Assembly: GCF_036237315.1 (NCBI RefSeq) | Contig: NZ_CP108356.1 | Coordinates: forward strand, 7,879,501-7,943,500 | Length of the DNA: 64,000 bases | Source: Streptomyces sp. NBC_01351 | GTDB lineage: Bacteria; Actinomycetota; Actinomycetes; Streptomycetales; Streptomycetaceae | Direction: 5' to 3' | The notes under the pieces: generated by a model | Databases searched by the model: none | What the model was told of the DNA's origin: nothing | The model's input: only the letters and a program-made list of their open reading frames with translations | Made by a program: the position numbers and the translations under genes | Shown here: one piece after another, positions 1-8,274 of the stretch | How the letters are laid out: every line of letters starts with the position of its first letter | How positions within the stretch are numbered: position 1 is the first letter of the stretch

Positions 1-1
1 G

Positions 2-991
2 CTGCACCGGCACGGACGCACCCACGGTACGTGCGAGTTCCGTACCGGGGACGGCCGCTTCCGCCTCGACTACGGCTCACTCGGCCGGTGCGAGCGGCAC
101 ACCGTCTACCCGCAGCAGAACCTGGTGACGGACCTCCTGACGCACTACCTCGACGCCGGTGGCAGGATCCACTTCGCGACCGAGGCACTGGCGGTCCATG
201 ACGCCGACGGCGACCGGCCGTACGTCACCACCCAGGAGCCGGACGGCCGCCCCACCCGATGGGACGCCCGGTACGTCGCCGGCTGCGACGGCCGTCACGG
301 AGCGTCCCGCCGCTCGCTACCGCCCGACGCGGTCCGCCACCACCACGACCACGGAGTGAGCTGGCTCGGCCTGCTCGCCGAAGCTCCGCCCAGCCTCGAC
401 GCCGTCGGCTACGCCGTCCACGACCGGGGCTTCGCCGGCCACATGGCCCGCAGCCCGCAGGTCACGCGGTACTACCTCCAGTACCGGCGCGGTGCTCCCG
501 CCGACGCCTGGTCCGAGGAGCGGATCTGGGACGAACTCGACCTGCGGATGCGCGCTGCGGAGCACGGTCCGCTGCGCAGGGGGCCGATCATCGAGCGCGG
601 CGTCGTCGACCTTGCGTGCGACGTGGTCGAACCGCTGCGCCACGGCTCGCTCCTGCTCGCCGGCGACGCCGCGAGCCTGACCGCGCCGGCCGCCGCGAAG
701 GGCGCGAACCTCGCCGTACTGGAGGCGGAGATCTTGGGCGGAGCCCTCGCCGAGACCCTCGCGGGAGGGGGCGGTACGGCCCTCGACCGCTACTCGGCGC
801 AGGCCCTGGCGCACATCTGGCGCGCGCAGGAGTTCACCCAGTGGATGACCGGACTCCTGCACGAGATCCCGGCCCGGGACCAGTCAGACGGGTCGTTCTT
901 CCAGGCTTCCCTGCGGCGTGCCCGCCTCGACTCCTTGCGTACCTCCCGAGCACACCAGGACTGGTTCGCCGAGAACTACGTCGGCATGTGA
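2..991 (+). CDS. FAD-dependent aromatic monooxygenase, PobA-like (5' end cut by window)
   Basis: The gene enters from the left edge, so the N-terminal FAD-binding GxGxxG region is not visible; 329 residues are seen. The reading frame is open from base 2. The visible part matches group A flavoprotein hydroxylases of the 4-hydroxybenzoate 3-monooxygenase type: a YPQQNL segment near the visible start, then a GCDGRHGASR stretch (the family's DG motif), then GDAASLTAPAAAKGANLA, which is the second FAD-contact motif (PobA has GDAAHIVPPTGAKGLNLA). The reaction would be NAD(P)H-dependent ring hydroxylation of a phenolic acid. The O-methyltransferase gene begins 133 bases downstream on the same strand, so the pair may hydroxylate and then methylate an aromatic product. 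Family is well supported; substrate is unknown. Confidence 0.85.
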   Translation: MHRHGRTHGTCEFRTGDGRFRLDYGSLGRCERHTVYPQQNLVTDLLTHYLDAGGRIHFATEALAVHDADGDRPYVTTQEPDGRPTRWDARYVAGCDGRHGASRRSLPPDAVRHHHDHGVSWLGLLAEAPPSLDAVGYAVHDRGFAGHMARSPQVTRYYLQYRRGAPADAWSEERIWDELDLRMRAAEHGPLRRGPIIERGVVDLACDVVEPLRHGSLLLAGDAASLTAPAAAKGANLAVLEAEILGGALAETLAGGGGTALDRYSAQALAHIWRAQEFTQWMTGLLHEIPARDQSDGSFFQASLRRARLDSLRTSRAHQDWFAENYVGM

Positions 992-1124
992 CCACCGCTC
1001 TTCCCCGCACCGTCCCCCTCGCCCGACCACCGCACAACCGGTCCACCATGCTCCGCTCCGCCAGAGCACCCGCCAGAGCACCCGCCAGAGCACCCGCCCC
1101 AGCAACGCCCGAGGAACCTCCGCG

Positions 1125-2897
1125 ATGACGACGACCCTCCCCGACGAAGCGACGCGCCCCGCCGGACCGCCGCTTCGAGGCGAAACGATGCTTCCCGACG
1201 ACACGGCCCGCCTGCGCGTGGCCGTTGCCTTCGTACGGGAACACGACAGCGCCACCCTGTTGCCCCTCCTGCTGCCCGGTCTGCGCGGCCCGGAACTGGA
1301 GTCCCTGGCCCCGCACTGCCGCTTCGCCCACGCTGGCCTGCTGCTCTTCCCCACCGACCCGCAGGACCTGCGCCGCCAACTCGCCGACTGCGGGCTCGCC
1401 GTCGACACTCCGTCCCAACCCAGCGTCGTCGTACGGGAACGGCTCGCCCGGCGCCACCGCCGTGACCTGGCAGAGCTCGACGTCCGGATCCTGCGCCCCC
1501 GCGTCCAGGGTCCGGCCGGAGAGCGCCGCGCGGTGGAGGTGTTCGCCCTCACGGTGCCCGAGCACTCGGACCTGGAAGCGATCGCCGCGCACGAACGTGC
1601 CCGGGGCCACGAGGCCCACCTGGCCCTCGAACTGGAGCACCCGGACCCACTGGTGCTGCGCGGCCTGTGCGCGGTGCTCGCCCGGCACGGCGCCCGCCCC
1701 GACGGCGGCGGGTACAACCCGCACGAGGACGGCACCGTCCTCTACTTCACCACCCCCGCGGCCGGGGCGTGCGGTTACCGCCGCCTGGAGCTCTACACGC
1801 CCGGCGACCACCGGGACGCCCTCGACGACCACCTCTGCCCGGACCCGCAGGAGCGCCCGGACGCGGGCCGGCCGGCCGAGACGCTCCTGCGCCTCCTCAC
1901 CGGAGCATGGACCACACAGGCACTCGCCGCGTTCGCACGCCTGGGCCTGCCCGACGCCATGGACCCGTACGCGGCCACCAGCACCCGGGAACTCGCCCGA
2001 CGTACCGCCACCCGCCCCGAGAACCTCGCCACGCTCCTGCGCTACCTCACGATGCTCGACGTCGTGGCCGAGGACGCCGAGGACGCCGAGGAAGAGGAAA
2101 GCTTCCGCCTCACCCAGCTCGGCGCCCTGCTCCGCGCGGACTCCCCGGACACGATGCGCCCGCTGGCCCTGATGTACGCGGGCCCCTTCTACCGGTCCTT
2201 CGCCGCCCTGGACCACACCGTACGGACCGGACAGCCGGCCTTCGACCACCTCTTCGGCGAGAACCACTTCGACCACTTCGCACGCGACCCCGAACTCGCC
2301 GACCTCTTCGACCGTTCCATGGCCGCCAGTTCGCGCATGTTCCAACCGCTCCCCGCCCACCCCGTGATCACCACCGCGGCCCGCGCATCCACCCCGCGGA
2401 CCGTCGTCGACGTCGCCGGCGGCAACGGCGAACTCCTCGGGCGCATTCTGACCGCACACCCGGGGCTGCGGGGCACGCTCCTGGAGCGCCCGCACGCCGT
2501 CGAGGCCGCCCGCCGCTCGCTCGACGCCGCGGGCTGCGGCGCCCGCTGCGACTACCGCAGCGGCGACTTCGCCGACGTACCGCACGGCGGCGACGTGTAC
2601 GTCCTCTCCCGCATCCTGCACGACTGGGACGACGACCGATGCCGGGAAATCCTGCGCCACTGCGCCCGCGCGATGCCCGCCCACGCCGACCTGCTCGTCA
2701 TCGAACGGCTGCTCCCCGCCGACGGTTCCCCCTCACTGGCCACGGCCTGGGACCTCCACATGATGTGCAACGTCGGCGGTCGTGAACGCCGCGGCGAGCA
2801 CTACGCCCGACTGCTCGCCGACGCCGGACTGGAGCTGCTCGACCACACCCCCCTCCCCCTGGAGGCGTACGTCCTGCACGCCCGCAAGGCCCGGTAG
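1125..2897 (+). CDS. SAM-dependent O-methyltransferase with long N-terminal extension
   Basis: 590 residues from the ATG at 1125; the frame is open upstream but low-complexity there. The C-terminal ~340 residues are a class I family-2 O-methyltransferase: a dimerisation/winged-helix part (residues ~245-360), the SAM-binding glycine motif VDVAGGNGELL (~427-437), then ILHDWDDDRC (~498-507), typical of this family. The N-terminal ~240 residues are not a methyltransferase fold; they contain GGGYNPHEDGTVLYF and could be a separate small-molecule-binding domain, which I cannot name. It follows a PobA-like monooxygenase, suggesting tailoring of an aromatic metabolite. A 3' part of this gene is duplicated at 49.6-50.3 kb with the SAM motif deleted. 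Confidence 0.85.
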   Translation: MTTTLPDEATRPAGPPLRGETMLPDDTARLRVAVAFVREHDSATLLPLLLPGLRGPELESLAPHCRFAHAGLLLFPTDPQDLRRQLADCGLAVDTPSQPSVVVRERLARRHRRDLAELDVRILRPRVQGPAGERRAVEVFALTVPEHSDLEAIAAHERARGHEAHLALELEHPDPLVLRGLCAVLARHGARPDGGGYNPHEDGTVLYFTTPAAGACGYRRLELYTPGDHRDALDDHLCPDPQERPDAGRPAETLLRLLTGAWTTQALAAFARLGLPDAMDPYAATSTRELARRTATRPENLATLLRYLTMLDVVAEDAEDAEEEESFRLTQLGALLRADSPDTMRPLALMYAGPFYRSFAALDHTVRTGQPAFDHLFGENHFDHFARDPELADLFDRSMAASSRMFQPLPAHPVITTAARASTPRTVVDVAGGNGELLGRILTAHPGLRGTLLERPHAVEAARRSLDAAGCGARCDYRSGDFADVPHGGDVYVLSRILHDWDDDRCREILRHCARAMPAHADLLVIERLLPADGSPSLATAWDLHMMCNVGGRERRGEHYARLLADAGLELLDHTPLPLEAYVLHARKAR

Positions 2898-3262
2898 TCG
2901 AGGCCCGCCGGACGGTGGCCCCCTCTGCAAGGGCCGCTGCCTGTCGTGCCGCAGTGCGCCGCAGTGAGTAGATGGCGAGCCCTGTGCTTCGACGGCATCC
3001 ACCAGGCTCCAGGGCTTGATCTTTTGCGTCGACCGAGGCCGCACCGAACTTCTACAGCGGGCGGCCTCGGACGCAGGCCTGATGGTGCTGGGCGGTGCCC
3101 GATGTCCGATGTCCGATGTCCGGAGGGACGATGGACGAACCCTGGCGACCCGCCTTCTCCACTATGGTGATATTGCGTGGGCTTGAGGTCACTCACGCAA
3201 GTCGTCTCCGCCCGCGCCCCTTGCCGTTCAGCCCAGTTGACGCAACCGACGAGGATCACAAG
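2898..3262. other. Intergenic region before the SEFIR operon
   Basis: 365 bases with no supported gene. It holds three tandem copies of the 7-mer CGATGTC at 3100-3120. The first ~50 bases after the methyltransferase stop are also present, slightly diverged, after the duplicated copy at 50.26-50.31 kb. The promoter of the SEFIR operon should lie here; I cannot place it with confidence. Confidence 0.5.
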
Positions 3263-3934
3263 ATGGCGAACACGTCAGCGGAGTCGGGGACCAGCAGCGT
3301 CTCGGCCGGCGTCCCGCGAGTTTTCATCTCCTACGCCCATGAGGCCGACGGCGGTGTGCACGCGGAGCGGGTGCGTGCGCTGTGGGTTCTGCTGCGAAGC
3401 CATGGCATCGACGCGCGGCTCGACCGGTCGGCCGCGGAGCGGCCCCAGGACTGGGCCGCGTGGATGCAGCGCGAGATCGAGGCGGCCGACTACGTGCTGA
3501 CCATTGCCTCACCCGCCTACAAGCGCAGGGCTGAGGGGTGGGAGGAGCCTGGGGTCGGAGAAGGCGTGGCCTGGGAAGCCGGGCTGATCAAGGACGTCGT
3601 CTACCGCAACCCCACTGCCTGGTACGAGCGGATCCTGCGGGTCGTGCTCCCCGAAGGCAGTCGCGAGGACCTGCCGGCGTTTCTCGGCGGTCACACCGTC
3701 ACCCACTACACCGTGGATCCGATCGACTCCGTCGGCGCGGAGGAGTTGCTGCGCTACCTCACCGGGCAGCCCTATGAGACCGAGCCCGCGCTCGGCTCCC
3801 GTCCCCACTTGCCGCCCCGGGACGGGCGGACCGCGGCTCCCCGAGGCGGAGCCATCCCTGCGGGATGGACCTTCACCGGGCAGACGGCGGTGCAGATGGG
3901 CGACCACAATCACCAGACCAACAATTTCGGTTGA
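3263..3934 (+). CDS. SEFIR-domain effector with C-terminal amyloid-type motif
   Basis: 223 residues from the ATG at 3263. The frame is open further upstream, but the domain begins ~20 residues after this ATG. Residues ~21-175 are a SEFIR domain (TIR-related): PRVFISYAHEADG at strand A, GIDARLD, WAAWMQREIEAADYVL, and GEGVAWEAGLI, whose Glu sits where TIR-type folds place a catalytic or structural acid. The tail is a linker ending in TAVQMGDHNHQTNNFG, the last 16 residues. The same motif lies at the N-termini of the two NTPases next door. The stop is 15 bases before the STAND ATG, so the two are co-transcribed. The inferred role is a death or NAD-depleting effector recruited by receptor oligomers through motif-motif stacking. 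Enzymatic activity is not shown by the sequence alone. Confidence 0.85.
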   Translation: MANTSAESGTSSVSAGVPRVFISYAHEADGGVHAERVRALWVLLRSHGIDARLDRSAAERPQDWAAWMQREIEAADYVLTIASPAYKRRAEGWEEPGVGEGVAWEAGLIKDVVYRNPTAWYERILRVVLPEGSREDLPAFLGGHTVTHYTVDPIDSVGAEELLRYLTGQPYETEPALGSRPHLPPRDGRTAAPRGGAIPAGWTFTGQTAVQMGDHNHQTNNFG

Positions 3935-3949
3935 CCGGGGCAGCCCTCC

Positions 3950-6900
3950 ATGAACGCAGAGGGAGCCGAGACCGGTGACGGGGCCGTCCCGGAGCGGGAA
4001 GCCACCTATTCCGGCCCCACGGCCGTGCAGATCGGCCATGGCAATCGGCAGAACAACTATTACGACCAGCGCACCTACGGCAGTACCGCGGGAACGCCGT
4101 CGGACACCTTCGGCGAGTTCGAGCGGCAGCTGAGACTCCGCACGCCATGTGAACTGCGCGTCCGTCGTAACGGAGCGATCGTCGAGCGGGCGACCGTGGA
4201 CCGGACGCCTGCTTTGCGTGAGGTGACGGGGGCGATGGCGCGGGCCGCCGGGAGCGGCGGAGGGCTCCTGGTGCACGGGGAACCCAGCGTCGGCAAGTCC
4301 GTGCTGTGTCTGCAGGCCGTGGACCGGCTCCGGGAGGCCGGTGCCGAAGTCGTGGTGGTGGACCTCCGTGACTGCAGCCCGCCGCTGCCGGCGCCGGCGT
4401 CGGCCGCCGGGGTACCGCTGGCACAGTTGTTCGCCCGAGTACCGGCGTCCGCAGAGCGCCTGCTCGTGCTCGACGGAGCGGAAGTCGTGCAAGAAGGCGC
4501 CCGTGACAGGTTCCTGGCGTTGGCCGATGCGGCCCGACACGCAGGTCTGGGTGTGGTCACCGTCGTCCGCGACGACGCGTTGGCGGCAGTCGAGGAGGCG
4601 TTCGGCATGCTGCCGGGCATCGACCTGACCAAGGTCAGGGTGGAACCGTTGCCCGACGGCGCCGCCGGTGAACTGGTGCGCCGGTTTCCCGCACTGGGGC
4701 AGCTGCGGGGGAGGCGTTCTCGCTGGTTGCTGCGGCGGGTAGGGCTGGTCGACCTGCTGCTGGGAGCGGAGGCGGTCGTGCCGTTGCGTGACGGCGGGCT
4801 GTCCGAGGCGGATGTGTTCGACGTGTGCTGGAGGCGCTGGGTCCGCTCGCAGGGCCGCGGCGTGGGCGACGGTCAGTCCCCGGATGCGCGGGAGCGCGCT
4901 CTGCTGGAAGTGGCGCGCCTCGAACTCGGACTTCCGCACCGATGGGGCGGTCCCGACCCCGTCGTACTGCCGTCGCTGCGATCCGACGGCCTGGTGCGCT
5001 CGTTCGGCCCGGGTTCGTCGTTTCGGAGCCGTGAGTCCTTCGTGGGTGACGTGGTCCGCGACTTTGCCGTTGCCCGCCTCCTGCTGACCGACGGACTGAG
5101 CGCGCTCAAAGATGCGGGAGCGCCCCGGTGGACGACGCGCGCGGCTGTGGTGGCCTGCCAGGCGAGGCTGATCGAAGCGCTGGAAGGAAACGCGGTTGGC
5201 CTGACGCTGTCCGAACTGCCGGCGGTGTTCGACGAGTTGGCATCGGCGTTCGGTGCACGCTGGACGGACGTCCCGTGGGAGGCGGTGCTGTCGACCGGTT
5301 CGGCCCGGCGGCTGATCCGTGCGGCGACGCCGCTCCTGCTGCGTGACGACGGCGCCCACTTGGCACAGCTGCTGCGTGTGGCCGAGCAGCGCTTCGTCTC
5401 GGCAGGCAGAGCCGAGGTCCTCCCGGTCGAGGGGCTGGTCGGTTGGCTCGCCGAACAGACCTGGCACACACTCGACGTCCCGCGGGACGTGGTGCACAGT
5501 GCGGACCGGGTCGTCCGGGAATGGCTGCGCGGCGCCCAGTGGGACGAAGGGGCCGAGAAGGACCCGACGACCCGGGAGGTACGGCAAGCGGTCCGCGCCG
5601 TGCTGCTGACACGGGACGTCCGGCGCGACGACATCGTGCTCGAAGCGCTCGCCACCCTGGGATCCGATCTGGACGAGGACGCACGCGCCCGGCTGCGGCA
5701 GGTCGCGCAAGTGAATCCCGCGACCCTGCGACCGGTGGTGGAGAGCCCGTACGCCGTCATGAGCCTGCGCGAGAACGACGTGGATCTACTGGCCGAACTC
5801 GCCCTCGCCTACTACGTCGACCAGCCCGGGAAGCGTACCCGGGGGGACCTGCTGCTGGCCGGAGACGGCGTCCGTGATCACGAGATCGGCTATCAGATCG
5901 GCGTGCCGCGAGCTGCCCCGTACTACGGGCCGTTCTGGAGTCTGCTGTGTGGGCGGCCGGCTGCGGGGCTCCTCGTCATCAATGCGCTGCTGCACCACGC
6001 GACGTCTGTCCGGTGCGGGAAACTGAGCAGGATCGGTCGCCGGGGTTCAACGACAGCGGAGGTCCTGCGGGTCGACTTGGACCTTCTGGGGCTCGGGCCA
6101 CGGGCCTACGCGGGTGATTCGCACGTGTATGCCTGGTACCGGGGCTCGACGGTGGGACCGGCGCCCTGTACCAGCGCCTTGCTGGCATGGGAGCGCGCGG
6201 CGGACCAACTGCTGGCCCAGGGACTCTCGTTGCGCGAGACCGCACTGTCGTTGCTCCACGGCGCGAAGAGTGTTGCTGCGGTGGGTGTGATCGTCGGGTT
6301 CCTGGTCCGGCACCTCTCCCATGTCACCGACGAACTCGACGAGTTCCTGGCCGTTCCGGAACTGTGGGATTTCGAGGACGCTCGAACCGTGCACGAGATG
6401 TCCGGACTGGCCATCCGGGACGAGGAAGGACTCCCCGGCCGCGAGTGGCGCAGGAAGCCGTTCCGCGAGGTAGCGGCAGCTCTCGCGGCAAGGGCCGTGT
6501 TCGGGAACGACGAGACCGCCGCCGACCGGCTACGACAGGTCGGGGCGCGGCTTCTCACGGCCTGTCCTGCGGATGCCGACGGCCGTCCCGCGAGGCGCGC
6601 GCGGCTCCGTGCGGCGATCCTCGACACGCGCAACTACGTGCGGGTGCCGTCCGGGAACGGTCTCGCCTTGGAGTACGTGGAACCGGCTGATCTGGCGGAG
6701 GAACTGGAGGGGACACGCCGTGAACTCTCACGCACCGGAGTGGTGTACGAACTGGCCAACCGCTACAGGCTGACGCTCACACCGCCCTTCGCACTGGGCT
6801 CGCCGTCCCTCGACAGCGATCTGCTGGCTGCGGACGTGGCCAGGGCCCGCGGACTTCTCGACGACCCGCCGACGGCCTCGGACCGCATGGTGTACGACAC

Positions 6901-8257
6901 CGTCGTGGCGGTGGCCGCCGCCGTCGTCCGTATGGTCGGCGCCGGCGTCAGCGTGCCGGAACTGACGGGCGACGACCTGCGGTGGGCGTACGGAACGGTG
7001 GTGGCGGCTGTTGACGCTCCGGCGGACATCCACACGTACGAGGGCACGCTCTACAGCCTGAGCGCGGACCGCTCGGCCGCTTTCGCGTCGCCCTCCCTGT
7101 TCCAGCCGGCCTGGGATCCCGGGGAGGACCCGGCCCATGGTGCCCCGGGCACCGCCGAGGACGCGGCAGCCGCTGTCACGGCTTCCATGACCAGCACGTC
7201 CCACGAGGTCCGCCGGTGCGTGGTGCTCGCCCTGCGCCGGGTCTGGGCGGCGCCGTGCGGACCGGCAGGGCGACCGTGTCCGCACCAGCGCGCCTGGCAG
7301 GCCGTGGAGAGCGGGGCGCGCGACGTCGCGGTGACTGCCGGGGAGGGAGCGGGACGCCGGTTGTTCACCCCGCCGGATGGCGATCTCGCGGCAGAGCTCA
7401 GGACGGCCGATGCAGCGGACCTGATGCTGCCCCGGATCGCCGCGGCCCTGGTTGCCGCACTCGATGCCGTCTCCAGCTCCTCCTGCGTAGCCGAGGGAGC
7501 GGCAGCACTCCGTGACGCCCTCCTCGACGCATACGCGCGCACTGCGACCCACTGGGCACAGAGGCGCGTCGCCGTCCGTCCGGAGGAGCACGCCCTGGTC
7601 GCCGACGCGCTCCTGGCCGCCACGGAGACCACGCCGGGCGTGCTCCAGGACATGGTGACCGCCCTCGGTGGTCGGTCGGAGGCCGCCGCCGATCTGCTGC
7701 GTGCCGCCTGTACCGCGGCCACGTACTGCAAGGACCGCAGGACGAGGTTGCGGAACATCTGGCCCGCGCTGCTGGAATCCGTGCCGGCGCTCTCGGAACA
7801 CCCCCGTGCCGAGGGCGGGTCGACGTTCGGGTCCGACCGGCTTGTGGCAGCGCTCATTCCCGCGCCCGCACCCGTCATTTCCGACGGCGATACGGCCGCG
7901 ACGATCGAGCGGGCCCAGGACGGCTGGCCCACCGCGTCCAGCCTTGCGCATCTGGTGCCGCAGTGGATTGCGCGGGCCGTCGGAGTGCGGGGAGCAGTTG
8001 AAACCCTCATCGGGTTCCTCCGGGCCTCACCGGTCGATCAGCAGCTCACACTCGGCCTGCCCTGGGTCCGCGCCCTCGTCCTTCCAGGGACGACGACTGT
8101 CGGCCTTGGTAGCCTTTTGATCAACGAGTGGCTGTCGGCGCTGCGTGCATCCCCCCATTTCGACGCCGGGGCACGCACCCACTACGAGGTCATCGTCGAC
8201 GTCCTGGCCGCCGCGGGCAGCAGCGTCGCACGGGAACTGCAGCAGGAGGACGAGTGA
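3950..8257 (+). CDS. Large STAND-type NTPase receptor with N-terminal amyloid-type motif
   Basis: 1435 residues, starting 15 bases after the SEFIR stop. Order: short acidic leader; TAVQIGHGNRQNNYY (residues 24-38), matching the SEFIR C-terminal motif; P-loop NTPase with Walker A GEPSVGKS (110-117) and Walker B-like RLLVLDGAE (~170-178); then ~1000 residues of helical sequence rich in Leu, Ala and Arg with no repeat I can name, which would be the sensor. This is the layout of NLR-like bacterial receptors (motif, STAND NTPase, large sensor). The operon arrangement suggests that ligand sensing drives oligomerisation and seeds the SEFIR partner. The gene ends 17 bases from the stop of a convergent NACHT gene. 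NTPase assignment is solid; the ligand and the sensor fold are unknown. Confidence 0.8.
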   Translation: MNAEGAETGDGAVPEREATYSGPTAVQIGHGNRQNNYYDQRTYGSTAGTPSDTFGEFERQLRLRTPCELRVRRNGAIVERATVDRTPALREVTGAMARAAGSGGGLLVHGEPSVGKSVLCLQAVDRLREAGAEVVVVDLRDCSPPLPAPASAAGVPLAQLFARVPASAERLLVLDGAEVVQEGARDRFLALADAARHAGLGVVTVVRDDALAAVEEAFGMLPGIDLTKVRVEPLPDGAAGELVRRFPALGQLRGRRSRWLLRRVGLVDLLLGAEAVVPLRDGGLSEADVFDVCWRRWVRSQGRGVGDGQSPDARERALLEVARLELGLPHRWGGPDPVVLPSLRSDGLVRSFGPGSSFRSRESFVGDVVRDFAVARLLLTDGLSALKDAGAPRWTTRAAVVACQARLIEALEGNAVGLTLSELPAVFDELASAFGARWTDVPWEAVLSTGSARRLIRAATPLLLRDDGAHLAQLLRVAEQRFVSAGRAEVLPVEGLVGWLAEQTWHTLDVPRDVVHSADRVVREWLRGAQWDEGAEKDPTTREVRQAVRAVLLTRDVRRDDIVLEALATLGSDLDEDARARLRQVAQVNPATLRPVVESPYAVMSLRENDVDLLAELALAYYVDQPGKRTRGDLLLAGDGVRDHEIGYQIGVPRAAPYYGPFWSLLCGRPAAGLLVINALLHHATSVRCGKLSRIGRRGSTTAEVLRVDLDLLGLGPRAYAGDSHVYAWYRGSTVGPAPCTSALLAWERAADQLLAQGLSLRETALSLLHGAKSVAAVGVIVGFLVRHLSHVTDELDEFLAVPELWDFEDARTVHEMSGLAIRDEEGLPGREWRRKPFREVAAALAARAVFGNDETAADRLRQVGARLLTACPADADGRPARRARLRAAILDTRNYVRVPSGNGLALEYVEPADLAEELEGTRRELSRTGVVYELANRYRLTLTPPFALGSPSLDSDLLAADVARARGLLDDPPTASDRMVYDTVVAVAAAVVRMVGAGVSVPELTGDDLRWAYGTVVAAVDAPADIHTYEGTLYSLSADRSAAFASPSLFQPAWDPGEDPAHGAPGTAEDAAAAVTASMTSTSHEVRRCVVLALRRVWAAPCGPAGRPCPHQRAWQAVESGARDVAVTAGEGAGRRLFTPPDGDLAAELRTADAADLMLPRIAAALVAALDAVSSSSCVAEGAAALRDALLDAYARTATHWAQRRVAVRPEEHALVADALLAATETTPGVLQDMVTALGGRSEAAADLLRAACTAATYCKDRRTRLRNIWPALLESVPALSEHPRAEGGSTFGSDRLVAALIPAPAPVISDGDTAATIERAQDGWPTASSLAHLVPQWIARAVGVRGAVETLIGFLRASPVDQQLTLGLPWVRALVLPGTTTVGLGSLLINEWLSALRASPHFDAGARTHYEVIVDVLAAAGSSVARELQQEDE

Positions 8258-8274
8258 TCGGGCGCATCCGGTGA

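Noticed and set aside
834..2684. Long minus-strand open frame across the methyltransferase
   Set aside because: Shadow of a high-GC gene; Gly/Val/Arg-rich, no family match, and the opposite strand has clear motifs.
3100..3120. Triple CGATGTC as an operator
   Set aside because: Three head-to-tail 7-mers without symmetry or conserved context; too weak to call.
3509..5710. 733-codon minus-strand frame over the SEFIR and STAND genes
   Set aside because: Antisense shadow rich in Arg, Gln and Pro; no domain, while the plus strand holds Walker motifs.
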